Of a DNA stretch of 47,319 nucleotides, positions 32,690 through 40,605 are shown piece by piece (within the stretch, counting starts at the first letter, position 1; every line of letters begins with the position of its first letter). The notes beneath the pieces are model-generated. The model saw nothing but the letters and a program-made list of their open reading frames with translations. It was not told the origin of the DNA and made no database searches. Position numbers and translations under genes: made by a program. The DNA comes from Verrucomicrobiota bacterium (GTDB taxonomy: Bacteria; Verrucomicrobiota; Verrucomicrobiia; Limisphaerales; BJHT01). The stretch lies in contig BJHT01000018.1 in the NCBI GenBank assembly GCA_014193395.1, positions 1 to 47,319 of the forward strand, given 5' to 3'.

Positions 32690-33721
32690 GTGCGCCCCAC
32701 GGTGACTCAACGATTCTTCAATCTCCTCGCTGCGACGCTGGTCCTCGCGCTGCTCGGCGGCAGCAGCGGCTGCGACTGGCGCAATCCTTCCGCCACCGAC
32801 CAGACGATCTCCGGCACCATCGAGGCCGACGAAGTCCACATCGCCTCGCGCTACGGTGGACGCGTCGAGCGCATCCTCGCCCGCGAAGGCGACGCCCTCA
32901 CCGCCGGCGCCACCCTCATTGAACTCGACGCCGCCGAACTGAAGGCGCGCCGCGATTACTCCGCCGCCCTGCTCGAGGAAATGGTCAACGGCCCGCGCCG
33001 CGAGGAAATCGCCGCCGCGCGCCAGGAGTGGGAAGCCCTCACCGCCGATCTAGAATTCGCGCGCTCCGAGGACAAACGGGCGCGCGAACTCTTCGCCGTC
33101 CGCGCCGTCTCCGCCACCGAACGTGACCGCGCCACCAGCCGCCTGGCGATGCTCGACAAACAGGCCGCTGCGGCCCGCAGTCGCTTCGAGTTGCTCACCG
33201 CCGGCACGCGCCCAGAGCGCGTCGCGCAGGTGCGCGCACAACTCGCGGAGATCGATGCCCAGCTCCGCGAGATGCGGATTCTCGCGCCGACCAACTGCAT
33301 TCTCGAAGTGCTCAACGTTAAGGTTGGCGACGTGCTCGCTCCCAATCGCGAGGCCGCCACCCTGCTGCTGAACGATCATCTCTGGGTGCGCGTGTTCGTG
33401 CCCGAACCGTGGCTGCGGCATCTCCAAGTCGGCCAGAAAGCCGTGGTGAAACCCGATGCCTCGCCGAACGAAACCTTTCCCGGCGTCATCGAGCAAATCA
33501 GCCGCGCCGCCGAGTTCACCCCGCGCAACGTGCAAACCCACGACGAGCGGATGCGGCAGGTGTTCGGCGTGAAAATCGGCCTGCCAAATCCCGGCGGAAG
33601 ACTCCGCGCCGGCATGTCCCTCGAGGCCGATTTTCCGAGCCTGCCCGCCGAGCTGGCCCGGCCTGGAAGCAAGCCCGCGGCACCGCCGACGCGTGCTCCC
33701 GCGACGGGGACGAAGAATTGA
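32690..33721 (+). CDS. HlyD-family periplasmic adaptor (membrane fusion protein), lipoprotein
   Basis: 343 residues from a GTG at 32690 (a second GTG at 32702). A lipobox-like LLGGSSGC ends the signal near residue 28. Next: a lipoyl half-motif GTIEADEVHIASRYGGRVERILAREGDALTAGATL, an alpha-hairpin coiled coil (90-205, AARQEWEALTADLEFARSEDKRARELF...), and the second half with APTNCILEVLNVKVGDVLAPNREAATLL. This is the YhiI/YbhG-type adaptor that joins an ABC exporter to an outer-membrane channel. The next gene, 346 bases downstream, is the matching ABC ATPase, but no permease gene is present within the window. The C-terminus is Pro/Ala-rich. Confidence 0.88.
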   Translation: MRPTVTQRFFNLLAATLVLALLGGSSGCDWRNPSATDQTISGTIEADEVHIASRYGGRVERILAREGDALTAGATLIELDAAELKARRDYSAALLEEMVNGPRREEIAAARQEWEALTADLEFARSEDKRARELFAVRAVSATERDRATSRLAMLDKQAAAARSRFELLTAGTRPERVAQVRAQLAEIDAQLREMRILAPTNCILEVLNVKVGDVLAPNREAATLLLNDHLWVRVFVPEPWLRHLQVGQKAVVKPDASPNETFPGVIEQISRAAEFTPRNVQTHDERMRQVFGVKIGLPNPGGRLRAGMSLEADFPSLPAELARPGSKPAAPPTRAPATGTKN

Positions 33722-33722
33722 G

Positions 33723-34029
33723 CAACCACGGATGAACACGGATAAGGCAGATAAAGCAGCAACCGGAGGGGATTGTCTTTGGAGTGCGGTGACTCGTCAC
33801 CGCTTTTGCGCAGGCGACTTGTCGCCGTCAAACTTTTCGAGCGCTGCCGACCTCGCCCGCGTGCCCGCGCTGGCGCGAGCCTTGAACGCTCCTTCACACA
33901 CTCACCCGTCTCGCAGTCCGACGGCGACAAGTCGCCTAGGGAAAGCGGTGACAAGTCACCGCACTCCAAACGCAAGCGCCTGCGGCTTTGTCTGCCTTAT
34001 CCGTGGCCATCCGTGGCCATCCGTGGTTA
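33723..34029. repeat. Nested palindromic element upstream of the ABC ATPase gene
   Basis: Outer arms AACCACGGATGAACACGGAT (33723-) and the inverted GGCCATCCGTGGCCATCCGTGGTT ending at 34029 surround an inner inverted repeat TTTGGAGTGCGG (33778-33789)/CCGCACTCCAAA (33959-33970). Within that, self-complementary hairpins occur in each arm: GCGGTGACTCGTCACCGC (33786-33803), GGCGACTTGTCGCC (33813-33826), GGCGACAAGTCGCC (33923-33936), GCGGTGACAAGTCACCGC (33945-33962). No gene inside. The interval 34030-34067 is the leader of the ABC gene. Confidence 0.85.
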
Positions 34030-34067
34030 AAAATCTTTTTCCACGCTGAGTGCCACCTGCCCGTTCC

Positions 34068-35021
34068 ATGCCCGCCGAAGCCATCATCCGCTGCGAGCAT
34101 CTCACACGCCGCTTCGGCAGTTTCACCGCCGTGGACAATGTCTCCTTCTCGATCGCACGCGGCTCGATCTTTGGCTTCCTCGGCCCGAACGGCTCGGGCA
34201 AATCCACGGTTATCCGCATGTTGTGCGGGCTGCTGCAACCGACCTCCGGCCGCGCGTGGTTGAGCGGCTTCGATGTCGCCGCCGAGACCGACCGCATCAA
34301 GACGCTGATCGGCTATATGTCGCAGAAGTTCTCGCTCTACGACGAGCTGACCGTTCACGAGAACCTCATGTTTTACGGGCGTTTGTACGGCCTCGGCGGA
34401 GCGATGCTGGCCAAGCGACGCGATGAGCTGATCGCGATGGCGCATCTCGAACCGTTCCTCCAACGCCGCGCGTCTCTGCTCTCCGGCGGCTGGCGGCAGC
34501 GCCTCGCGATGGCGTGCGCACTCGTGCATCGGCCACAGGTGCTGTTCCTCGACGAACCGACGGCGGGGATCGATCCGGTCGCGCGGCGGGAGCTCTGGGA
34601 TTTGCTCTTCGAGTTTTCGAGCCAGGGGATGACGCTGTTTGTCACCACGCACTACATGGACGAGGCGGAGCGCTGCTCGCACGTCGGCTACATCCATCTT
34701 TCCAAGCTCGTCGTGTGCGGGCTGCCCGACGACCTGAAGCAAATGCCCGAGGTTAATCCCGCCGGCACGCGCCGCCTCGACGTGACCTGCGACCACGTCA
34801 CCGTCGGCCTCCAAGCCATGCACCGCCTTGCCGGCGTCCGCAGCGCCACGGTGTTCGGCCAGTCCATGCACCTGCTCATCGACCACAGCCTGACCGAAGC
34901 GCGCATCCGCTCCGAACTCGCACACGTGGGAATCACGAGCGCAGACATCCGGGCCATTGCGCCGTCGCTGGAGGATGTGTTCGTGGCGCTGACTACGCGG
35001 GGGGAAAACCTCAAAGGGTGA
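34068..35021 (+). CDS. ABC transporter ATP-binding protein (exporter type)
   Basis: 317 residues from ATG 34068. Walker A GPNGSGKST (about 36-44), Q-loop in GYMSQKFSLYDELT, signature SLLSGGWRQRLAMACAL, Walker B VLFLDEPTAGIDPVARREL and the H-switch TTHYMDEAERC are all intact. The signature LSGGW is the variant often seen in YbhF/DrrA-type multidrug or type-1 efflux ATPases, which work with ABC-2 permeases. A C-terminal regulatory tail of about 90 residues fits that group. The TGA stop overlaps the first base of heptamer element 2, so any downstream permease gene may have been lost or displaced. Confidence 0.92.
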   Translation: MPAEAIIRCEHLTRRFGSFTAVDNVSFSIARGSIFGFLGPNGSGKSTVIRMLCGLLQPTSGRAWLSGFDVAAETDRIKTLIGYMSQKFSLYDELTVHENLMFYGRLYGLGGAMLAKRRDELIAMAHLEPFLQRRASLLSGGWRQRLAMACALVHRPQVLFLDEPTAGIDPVARRELWDLLFEFSSQGMTLFVTTHYMDEAERCSHVGYIHLSKLVVCGLPDDLKQMPEVNPAGTRRLDVTCDHVTVGLQAMHRLAGVRSATVFGQSMHLLIDHSLTEARIRSELAHVGITSADIRAIAPSLEDVFVALTTRGENLKG

Positions 35022-35384
35022 AGCTCAAAGCCTAAAGCTCAAAGCTCAAGGGAAGGACCAAGAATCAAGGTGCCAAGGGCCATCCGCGCACCGCCGCGCG
35101 TCGCGCTGGCGAAGCGCAGATGTAGCGCAGACTTCCAAGTCTGCTGTGTCGCGGGTTTCCAAACCCGAGGACCTTTCCCACACCCGGAGCGTCTCGACGA
35201 ACCGTTCGCGCCTGCACACCCGTCGCGTCCGCCGATTTGGAAATCGGCGACACAGCAGGTTTGGAAACCTGCGCTACAGCGATGGCGCGGATGCACCCAC
35301 TCGCCAACAACCACACCGACACTGCCAACTGGACCTTGTCCCTTGGTCATTCCCTTGAGCTTTGAGCTTTAAGCTTTGAGCTTT
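35021..35384. repeat. Heptamer-armed inverted-repeat element 2
   Basis: Arms 35021-35052 and about 35352-35383 are inverted copies differing at 1 of 32 bases. Each is four tandem heptamers of the AAGCTCA type (one unit is AAGCCTA). Just inside, weaker complementarity continues (GGAAGGACCAAGAATCAAGG with the inverse GGAATGACCAAGGGACAAGG). The loop contains a complete palindrome at 35121-35278. Its first base is the last base of the ABC ATPase stop codon. Confidence 0.85.
35121..35278. repeat. TGTAGCGCAG palindrome with four hairpins
   Basis: TGTAGCGCAG at the left end inverts to the right-end CTGCGCTACA. Each arm holds two hairpins: CAGACTTCCAAGTCTG and CGGGTTTCCAAACCCG on the left, CGATTTGGAAATCG and CAGGTTTGGAAACCTG on the right. 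A half copy lies at 11623-11678. Nested inside heptamer element 2. Confidence 0.85.
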
Positions 35385-35409
35385 CCCCCTCCGGCGCTAT
35401 CGCTTGTCC

Positions 35410-36567
35410 GTGCCGCCGGTTTATTTCGATTACAACGCCACCACGCCGCTCGATCCGGCGGTGCGGGAGGCGATGCTGCCGTTTCTGGACACAATCTGGG
35501 GCAACCCGTCGAGCGTTCACCAGATCGGCCGCCGGGCGCGCGCGCTGCTGGACGACGCACGTGACCGCGTCGCCACCGTGCTCGGGGCCAAGCCTAGCGA
35601 GGTGGTTTTCACCAGCGGCGGCACCGAGAGCAACAACCTCGCGATCTTCGGCACCGCGCGGCATCTTCGCGCCAAGGGCCGGCATCTGATCACCACCACC
35701 ATCGAACACCACGCGGTGTTGCAGTGCTTCCAATATCTGGAGCGGTACGAGGGCTTCACAGTGACGTACGTGCCGGTGGACGCCGCCGGCCAAGTGCCGG
35801 TGAGCGCCGTCGAGCGCGCGCTGCGGCCCGACACGACGCTCGTCTCCGTGATGGCCGCCAACAACGAGTTGGGCACGCTCCAGCCAGTCGCAGCGATCGG
35901 CGCGCTCTGCCGGACGCGCGGCGTGGTGTTTCATACCGACGCGGTGCAGGTTTTCGGCAAGCTCGCGTTCACCGGCATCGGACAGTTCAACGCGGACCTC
36001 GTCTCGATTTGCGCGCACAAGTTTCACGGACCGAAAGGAGCTGGAGCCTTGTATATCCGCTCGCCGCTCCTGCCCGATCCGATCCTGTTCGGCGGCGCAC
36101 ACGAAAACGAGCGGCGCGCCGGAACCGAGAATCTGCCCGCCATCATTGGCTTCACCGAGGCGACGGCGCGTTTTCTGCGCACCCCGGTTTTTCCCTCGCC
36201 AACGATGTGGACCTTGACCCGTCGGTTGCATGAACTGATCGCCCCGCTTCCCGGTGTCACCATTCGCGGTTCGCAGGCCGATCGGCTGCCAAACACCCTG
36301 GCGTTATCGGTGCAGGGCTGCGACAGCATTGTGCTGATGGCGGGTTTGGACATGGAAGGCATCTGCGCCTCGAGCGGATCGGCGTGTTCCGCGGGGTCGC
36401 TCGAACCTTCGCACGTCTTGCTGGCCTTGGGTGTCCCCGCAACCGAGGCCAATGCGCTCATCCGCTTCTCGCTGGGCCGCGATTCCACCGCGGAAGAAGT
36501 CGAGCGGGCCGGCCGGGTCCTGCCGCAGATCATCGCCCGGATTCGAGGGTCTGAATGGAGCGGCTAG
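35410..36567 (+). CDS. Cysteine desulfurase (NifS/IscS class V aminotransferase)
   Basis: About 385 residues, from a GTG at 35410 or TTG at 35404. PLP enzyme that removes sulfur from cysteine for iron-sulfur clusters, thiamine or tRNA thiolation. Visible: YFDYNATTPLDPAV, GNPSSVHQIGRRARALLDDAR, FTSGGTESNN, the conserved EHHAVL, TDAVQ, the PLP lysine in CAHKFHGPKGAGALY (about Lys206), the HENERRAGTEN loop and the persulfide cysteine in SSGSACSAGS. It is the NifS/IscS-like group I shape by length and active-site loop. No iscU or other iron-sulfur genes adjoin. Expression probably begins inside or beyond heptamer element 2. Confidence 0.93.
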   Translation: MPPVYFDYNATTPLDPAVREAMLPFLDTIWGNPSSVHQIGRRARALLDDARDRVATVLGAKPSEVVFTSGGTESNNLAIFGTARHLRAKGRHLITTTIEHHAVLQCFQYLERYEGFTVTYVPVDAAGQVPVSAVERALRPDTTLVSVMAANNELGTLQPVAAIGALCRTRGVVFHTDAVQVFGKLAFTGIGQFNADLVSICAHKFHGPKGAGALYIRSPLLPDPILFGGAHENERRAGTENLPAIIGFTEATARFLRTPVFPSPTMWTLTRRLHELIAPLPGVTIRGSQADRLPNTLALSVQGCDSIVLMAGLDMEGICASSGSACSAGSLEPSHVLLALGVPATEANALIRFSLGRDSTAEEVERAGRVLPQIIARIRGSEWSG

Positions 36568-36582
36568 TTCTCTGTGAATGAC

Positions 36583-36592
36583 TTGTTAACAA
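36583..36592. promoter_or_regulatory. TTGTTAACAA palindrome upstream of dnaN
   Basis: A 10-bp perfect palindrome 13 bases after the cysteine desulfurase stop and about 170 bases before dnaN. Could be a regulator site or mRNA hairpin base; no T-run of note. Confidence 0.25.
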
Positions 36593-36680
36593 TGCGAACA
36601 ACTCCGGGAACGAGACGAGTTCCCAAACGGCTGGCCGTTTTCTTCGCACCAAATTATCGGCGCAAGTCCTTGTGCTTACC

Positions 36681-36711
36681 TTGACACCACCGGTTGTTTT
36701 CGTTATCCACA
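36681..36711 (+). promoter_or_regulatory. dnaN promoter region with a perfect DnaA box
   Basis: TTATCCACA at 36703-36711 matches the DnaA consensus exactly. TTGACA at 36681-36686 is a -35-like hexamer whose -10 would fall on the box (TATCCA, weak), so DnaA binding could gate transcription of dnaN, whose ATG is at 36764. The region between is AT-rich compared with its surroundings (CCTTATTAATACGG). Only a single box was found, so origin function is not claimed. Confidence 0.6.
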
Positions 36712-36763
36712 CCCCTTATTAATACGGTTAAGTTCAAGTCTTCCAGAAGTCTATTAAGAGAGT

Positions 36764-37873
36764 ATGAAAGTAACCATTGCCAAAGAGCAGTTGATTAACG
36801 GGCTTCAGGCAGTTCAGAACATTGTGGGGTCACGGACGACCCTCCCGATCCTGTCGAACGTTCTGCTCAAAGCGGAAGGCTCGAAACTGGAGTTCACCAC
36901 CACCGATCTGGACGTCACGATTTCTTGCTCCGTCGAGGCGAAGGTCGCGACACCGGGATCGACGACCCTGCCGGTCAAACGCTTCTTTGGCATCATCCGC
37001 GAGCTTCCCACCGCTGAAATCGAGATCGAGGTGGACGAGAAAAACCTGTGCTCACTGCGCGCCGGCCCGTCATTTTACAAAATCCACGGCATCGCCGCCG
37101 AGGAATTCCCGCCGCTGACGCAGTTCAAGGAGAACAAGAAAGTCACGCTGCCGCAGGAAAAGGTGAAGGCCATGCTGCGCAAGACGGCGTATGCGATTTC
37201 CGCCGATGACACGCGCTACGTGCTCAACGGCATCTTCATCAGCCTGCGCGAAGACAAGGTCACGATGGTCGCCACCGACGGACGGCGCTTGGCGCTGGCG
37301 GAAGAAGAGGCTGGCTTGGGTAAGGAGCTGACCGGCGAATTCATCGTGCCGACCAAGGCGATCAATGAGCTTACCCGCTTGCTGCTGCCCAAGGGCGATG
37401 TGGAGATTAAGTTCACCGACAACCAGGTCGCGTTCACCATGGCCGGCGAGGGTGCCTTGAACGTGCTGCTCATCTCCAAGCTCGTGGAGGGCAACTATCC
37501 CAACTACCGGCAGGTGATCCCTGCAGAATCGAAGGAACGCATCGCCTTGGCGCGCGAGGAGTTTCTGGCGGCCCTGCGGCGTGCCGAGTTCATGACCAGC
37601 GACAAGGCCAACTCGGTGAAGCTGGCGTTCACCAAAAACAACCTGACGATCATGGCCAACACGCCCGAGGTGGGCGAAGGCCGCGAGAGCATCGCGGTCA
37701 ATTACAAGGGCAAGGACTTCGCGGTGGCGTTCAACCCGACCTACATCATGGACCCGCTGCGGGCGCTGGAGAATGACGAGGTTTTCCTTGAATTGACCGA
37801 CGAACTCAGCCCCGGCGTGATCAAGGTCAACGGCCCGTTCCTCTACGTGCTGATGCCGATGCGAATGAGCTAA
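36764..37873 (+). CDS. dnaN: DNA polymerase III beta clamp
   Basis: 369 residues, the ring-shaped processivity clamp. The N-terminus MKVTIAKEQLINGLQAVQNIV, the SRTTLPILSNVLL block, TDLDV, the ATDGRRLAL motif and the closing GPFLYVLMPMRMS are classic. Three clamp folds of about 120 residues each are complete, and length equals the usual 366-378. A DnaA box lies 53 bases upstream. It is flanked by cysteine desulfurase and a convergent sulfatase; no recF, gyrB or dnaA in the window, so this is not the usual dnaA-dnaN-recF order. The 270 bases after it to 38143 hold no gene or repeat that I recognise. Confidence 0.97.
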   Translation: MKVTIAKEQLINGLQAVQNIVGSRTTLPILSNVLLKAEGSKLEFTTTDLDVTISCSVEAKVATPGSTTLPVKRFFGIIRELPTAEIEIEVDEKNLCSLRAGPSFYKIHGIAAEEFPPLTQFKENKKVTLPQEKVKAMLRKTAYAISADDTRYVLNGIFISLREDKVTMVATDGRRLALAEEEAGLGKELTGEFIVPTKAINELTRLLLPKGDVEIKFTDNQVAFTMAGEGALNVLLISKLVEGNYPNYRQVIPAESKERIALAREEFLAALRRAEFMTSDKANSVKLAFTKNNLTIMANTPEVGEGRESIAVNYKGKDFAVAFNPTYIMDPLRALENDEVFLELTDELSPGVIKVNGPFLYVLMPMRMS

Positions 37874-38143
37874 GCGGCGACCGTCGGTGGTGGCTGCCGT
37901 GGCCCGCGGGCTTGGTAGTTGCGTCGGCCAAGTCAACTGCGCCGCGGTCAGGAGTTCCTGTACGTCGGCGCACTTGCGGCCAGTTGGTGCTGCCGCACGG
38001 GATTGCGCCGCAGGAGGTAGCGTTCTTGGCACGGACTTGGTTCAGGGGCGGCCGCCGGATCGGCCGGGGGCGGAGCTGTCGGGCGGAGGAAACTTCCGTA
38101 GCAGGTTGGTGGAAGCGTATCCCTGCGGTGCGCAGACCAACGG

Positions 38144-39727
38144 CTATTTTGTGACATCGCCGGCGCGGCGCCAGTCTTCGAATATCTTCGTCATTGTCTG
38201 CACGCGCTCGGGGTCGCGGGCGGCGAGGTTGCGCAGTTCGGTGCGGTCGGTGGCGAGGTCGTAGAGTTCCCACGGGCCGGCCTTGGCCGCCACCAGTTTC
38301 CACGGGCCGACGCGGACGGCGCGCGCGCCGGACGTGGCCCAGCACAGCGAGGCGTGGCCTTCGCGCGGTTCCCCCTTCAGCACCGGCAGCAGGCTGCGGC
38401 CTGCCAGCGGTAGCACCTGCCGGCCCGCGAACGGCCCGGGATATTTCACGCCGGCCAGATCGAGGCACGTCGCGGTGAGATCGACGAGGTGCGTCAGTTC
38501 GCCCGAGATGCCGCCCGTCGGCGCGATCACGCCTGGCCACCACGCGATGAGCGGCGAGGCGATGCCGCCTTCGTGGTTGGTGTTCTTGTGCTGGCGGAAG
38601 GGTGTGTTCGACACGTTCGCCCACGGCGGGCCGGCGGTGACGAAGTTGTCGGCCGGGCCGGGCTGGATGTCGGGGCGGTTGCCGACGCGCGTGGGCGTGC
38701 CGTCCAACCGCCACGGCTGGCCGGGCTTGTCGAGCGGCGTGTTCATCGGCTGATCAGATGCGCCGTTGTCGGAGAGAAAAAGCACGAGGGTGTTTTTGTC
38801 CGCGCCGGTGCGGCGCAGCGTTTCCATCACGCGGCCCACGCTCTGGTCGAGCGAATCCACCTGCGCGGCGTAGGTGGCCATGCGTTCGGCTTCCCAGTCC
38901 TTGTCCTTCGCGTTCGCCCACGCGGGCACGCGCGGGTCGCGCGGCGAGAGCTGGCAGTTGGCCGGGAGCATTCCTGAGGCGATCAGGCGCTGGTGCCGCT
39001 GCGCGCGCGCCGCGTCCCAGCCGAGCTGGCGGTAGAGCGCGCGATATTTGGCAATCTCTTCGGGCTTCGCGTGCAGCGGCCAGTGCGGCGCGTAGTGGGC
39101 GAGGTAGAGGAAGAACGGTTTCTCTTTCCCCGCCGCCTCGGTGATGAACTGCGTGGCGAAATCCGTGACGAGATCGGTTTTGTAGGCGTTTTCCGTCGGC
39201 AGCGTGAACGGCTGACCATCGCGAAAAAAATCCCCGCCGCGCACGGCCTTGAAATAATTGCCCGGACCCGTGTGCCCGGTGCTGCCGAGGAAGCGGTCCA
39301 CGCAGCGGGAAATCATCGCCGGGTCGTGCCAGTTTTCCGCCGTCACCATGTCGAGCCGGCCCGCGGCGGCGGTGGTGTAGCCGGCGCGATGGAGCAGCTC
39401 GATGACCGTGACGCAGCGGTTGTTCAGCAGGCCGGTCCAGTTCGTGATCCCCACCTGATGCGGATGCAGCCCCGTCATCAGCGCCGCGCGCGACGGGCCG
39501 CACAGCGCGCAGTTGTAGAACTGCGAGAAGCGCAGCCCGCCCTGCGCGAGCCGGTCGAGATTCGGCGTCTGAATCTCGCCGCCGTAACAGCCGAGGTCGG
39601 AGAAGCCCAGGTCATCGGCGAGGATGAGAATGATGTTCGGGCGCGCGGCGGGCGGCGGGGCAGCAGCGGCGAGTGGAGATGGCGGGAGGAGCAACAGCAG
39701 GGCGGCAAGGGTGAAGAGGCGTTTCAT
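38144..39727 (-). CDS. Exported formylglycine sulfatase
   Basis: 527 residues from ATG 39727, chosen because KRLFTLAALLLLLPPSPLAAAA is a signal peptide; the open frame upstream is repeat read-through. Metal-binding RPNIILILADDLGFSD (Asp38, Asp39), the modified residue Cys76 in CGPSRAALMTG (C-x-P-S-R, needing a formylglycine-generating enzyme), and the DNGAS motif at about 330 identify a type I sulfatase. The family's second signature (GKWHLG) is replaced by AGRLDMVTAENWHDP, so the usual Lys is Arg, and the subfamily may be distinct. Such enzymes cut sulfate esters on polysaccharides in marine and gut PVC bacteria. The gene stands alone, convergent to dnaN. Confidence 0.93.
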   Translation of the reverse strand: MKRLFTLAALLLLLPPSPLAAAAPPPAARPNIILILADDLGFSDLGCYGGEIQTPNLDRLAQGGLRFSQFYNCALCGPSRAALMTGLHPHQVGITNWTGLLNNRCVTVIELLHRAGYTTAAAGRLDMVTAENWHDPAMISRCVDRFLGSTGHTGPGNYFKAVRGGDFFRDGQPFTLPTENAYKTDLVTDFATQFITEAAGKEKPFFLYLAHYAPHWPLHAKPEEIAKYRALYRQLGWDAARAQRHQRLIASGMLPANCQLSPRDPRVPAWANAKDKDWEAERMATYAAQVDSLDQSVGRVMETLRRTGADKNTLVLFLSDNGASDQPMNTPLDKPGQPWRLDGTPTRVGNRPDIQPGPADNFVTAGPPWANVSNTPFRQHKNTNHEGGIASPLIAWWPGVIAPTGGISGELTHLVDLTATCLDLAGVKYPGPFAGRQVLPLAGRSLLPVLKGEPREGHASLCWATSGARAVRVGPWKLVAAKAGPWELYDLATDRTELRNLAARDPERVQTMTKIFEDWRRAGDVTK

Positions 39728-40605
39728 GGTTCGGAGAGGCGGGTCGCAGTATCTTGGGCGTAACAATTCAGTCGAGCCGATTTGGAAAATCGCAGAGACG
39801 CGATGGCCACGGGGCGGCATCGCCGCCGCCGCCGCGGAGCGCGACCGGTCCCCGGTCGCAGCGCGTGGTGCGGCAAGGGTGCAGTGCATAACTCTGGCGA
39901 CCACCGCAAAGCGGCCGCGCTGCTCGCGGGGATGCCCGGTTCCCGTCCCGGAGGGACGCCGGAGGAGATTAGCCGGGGGCAAGGCTGCGCCCGCGGACGC
40001 CGTCCCCGGAAACCGTGCCCCGTGGCTCCGTGCCCCAGCGGGGCATCGAAGAAAATGGACCGCGGCGACGGGTGGTGGCGGAAATACTCCGTGGATAGGA
40101 CACCCCAAAAAAACTTCTTCGATGCCCCGCTGGGGCATGGACCGTTCGGCGGCGCAACCGGGGGCCGCGCCCGCGGAGCGGGCTTGCCCCCGGCTAATTT
40201 CCTGCGGAGTCCCTCCGGGACGAAGAACGAAGCGGTGGCGACAATTCTTTGGTCCTCGGCCTGCGATATGGGCAGCAGCAAAATCCTCGCGTCGCGAGGA
40301 TTTTTCCATCAAGCGGACGACCGGATCAGCCCGCCGCCAATTCGTCCCTTCCGATTCCCTTGCCCCAAATTCCCCTGCCAAACTCGGCCATGCTCGCGAG
40401 CGGTTCCGGCCAACGCCGTCAAACAAATCGCCTGCGTCCCCCCGCGCGCGCACCACGAACTCTGGGCGCAAGTCGTTGGCAATTTCCGCCGCCCTCGTCC
40501 CCCTCCACACGCTGCGACCGGGGACCGGTCGCGCTCCGTGGACTGAGGTAAGCCCCACCGTGGCGGCAAGAAATAGTTCGGAAAGAAACGCGGGCATCGG
40601 CGTCA
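39728..40605. repeat. Nested palindromic region between sulfatase and cytochrome-type gene
   Basis: Outer arms GGAGCGCGACCGGTCCCCGG (39836-39863) and the exactly inverted copy at 40510-40537 form a perfect 28-bp inverted repeat 646 bases apart. Inside, GTCCCGGAGGGACGCCGGAG...TTAGCCGGGGGCAAG (about 39944-39982) inverts to CTTGCCCCCGGCTAATTTCC...GTCCCTCCGGGAC (about 40187-40221), and CCCCAGCGGGGCATCGAAGAA (about 40030-40052) to TTCTTCGATGCCCCGCTGGGG (about 40116-40136). No gene; promoters of both flanking genes must lie at the edges. Confidence 0.85.

Noticed and set aside
36568-36763. Chromosome origin upstream of dnaN
   Set aside because: A single DnaA box and no dnaA, parAB or AT-rich unwinding cluster; not enough for oriC.
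37874-38143. Gene or terminator between dnaN and the sulfatase
   Set aside because: Only GC-rich sequence without a clear hairpin plus T-run; frames antisense or short.
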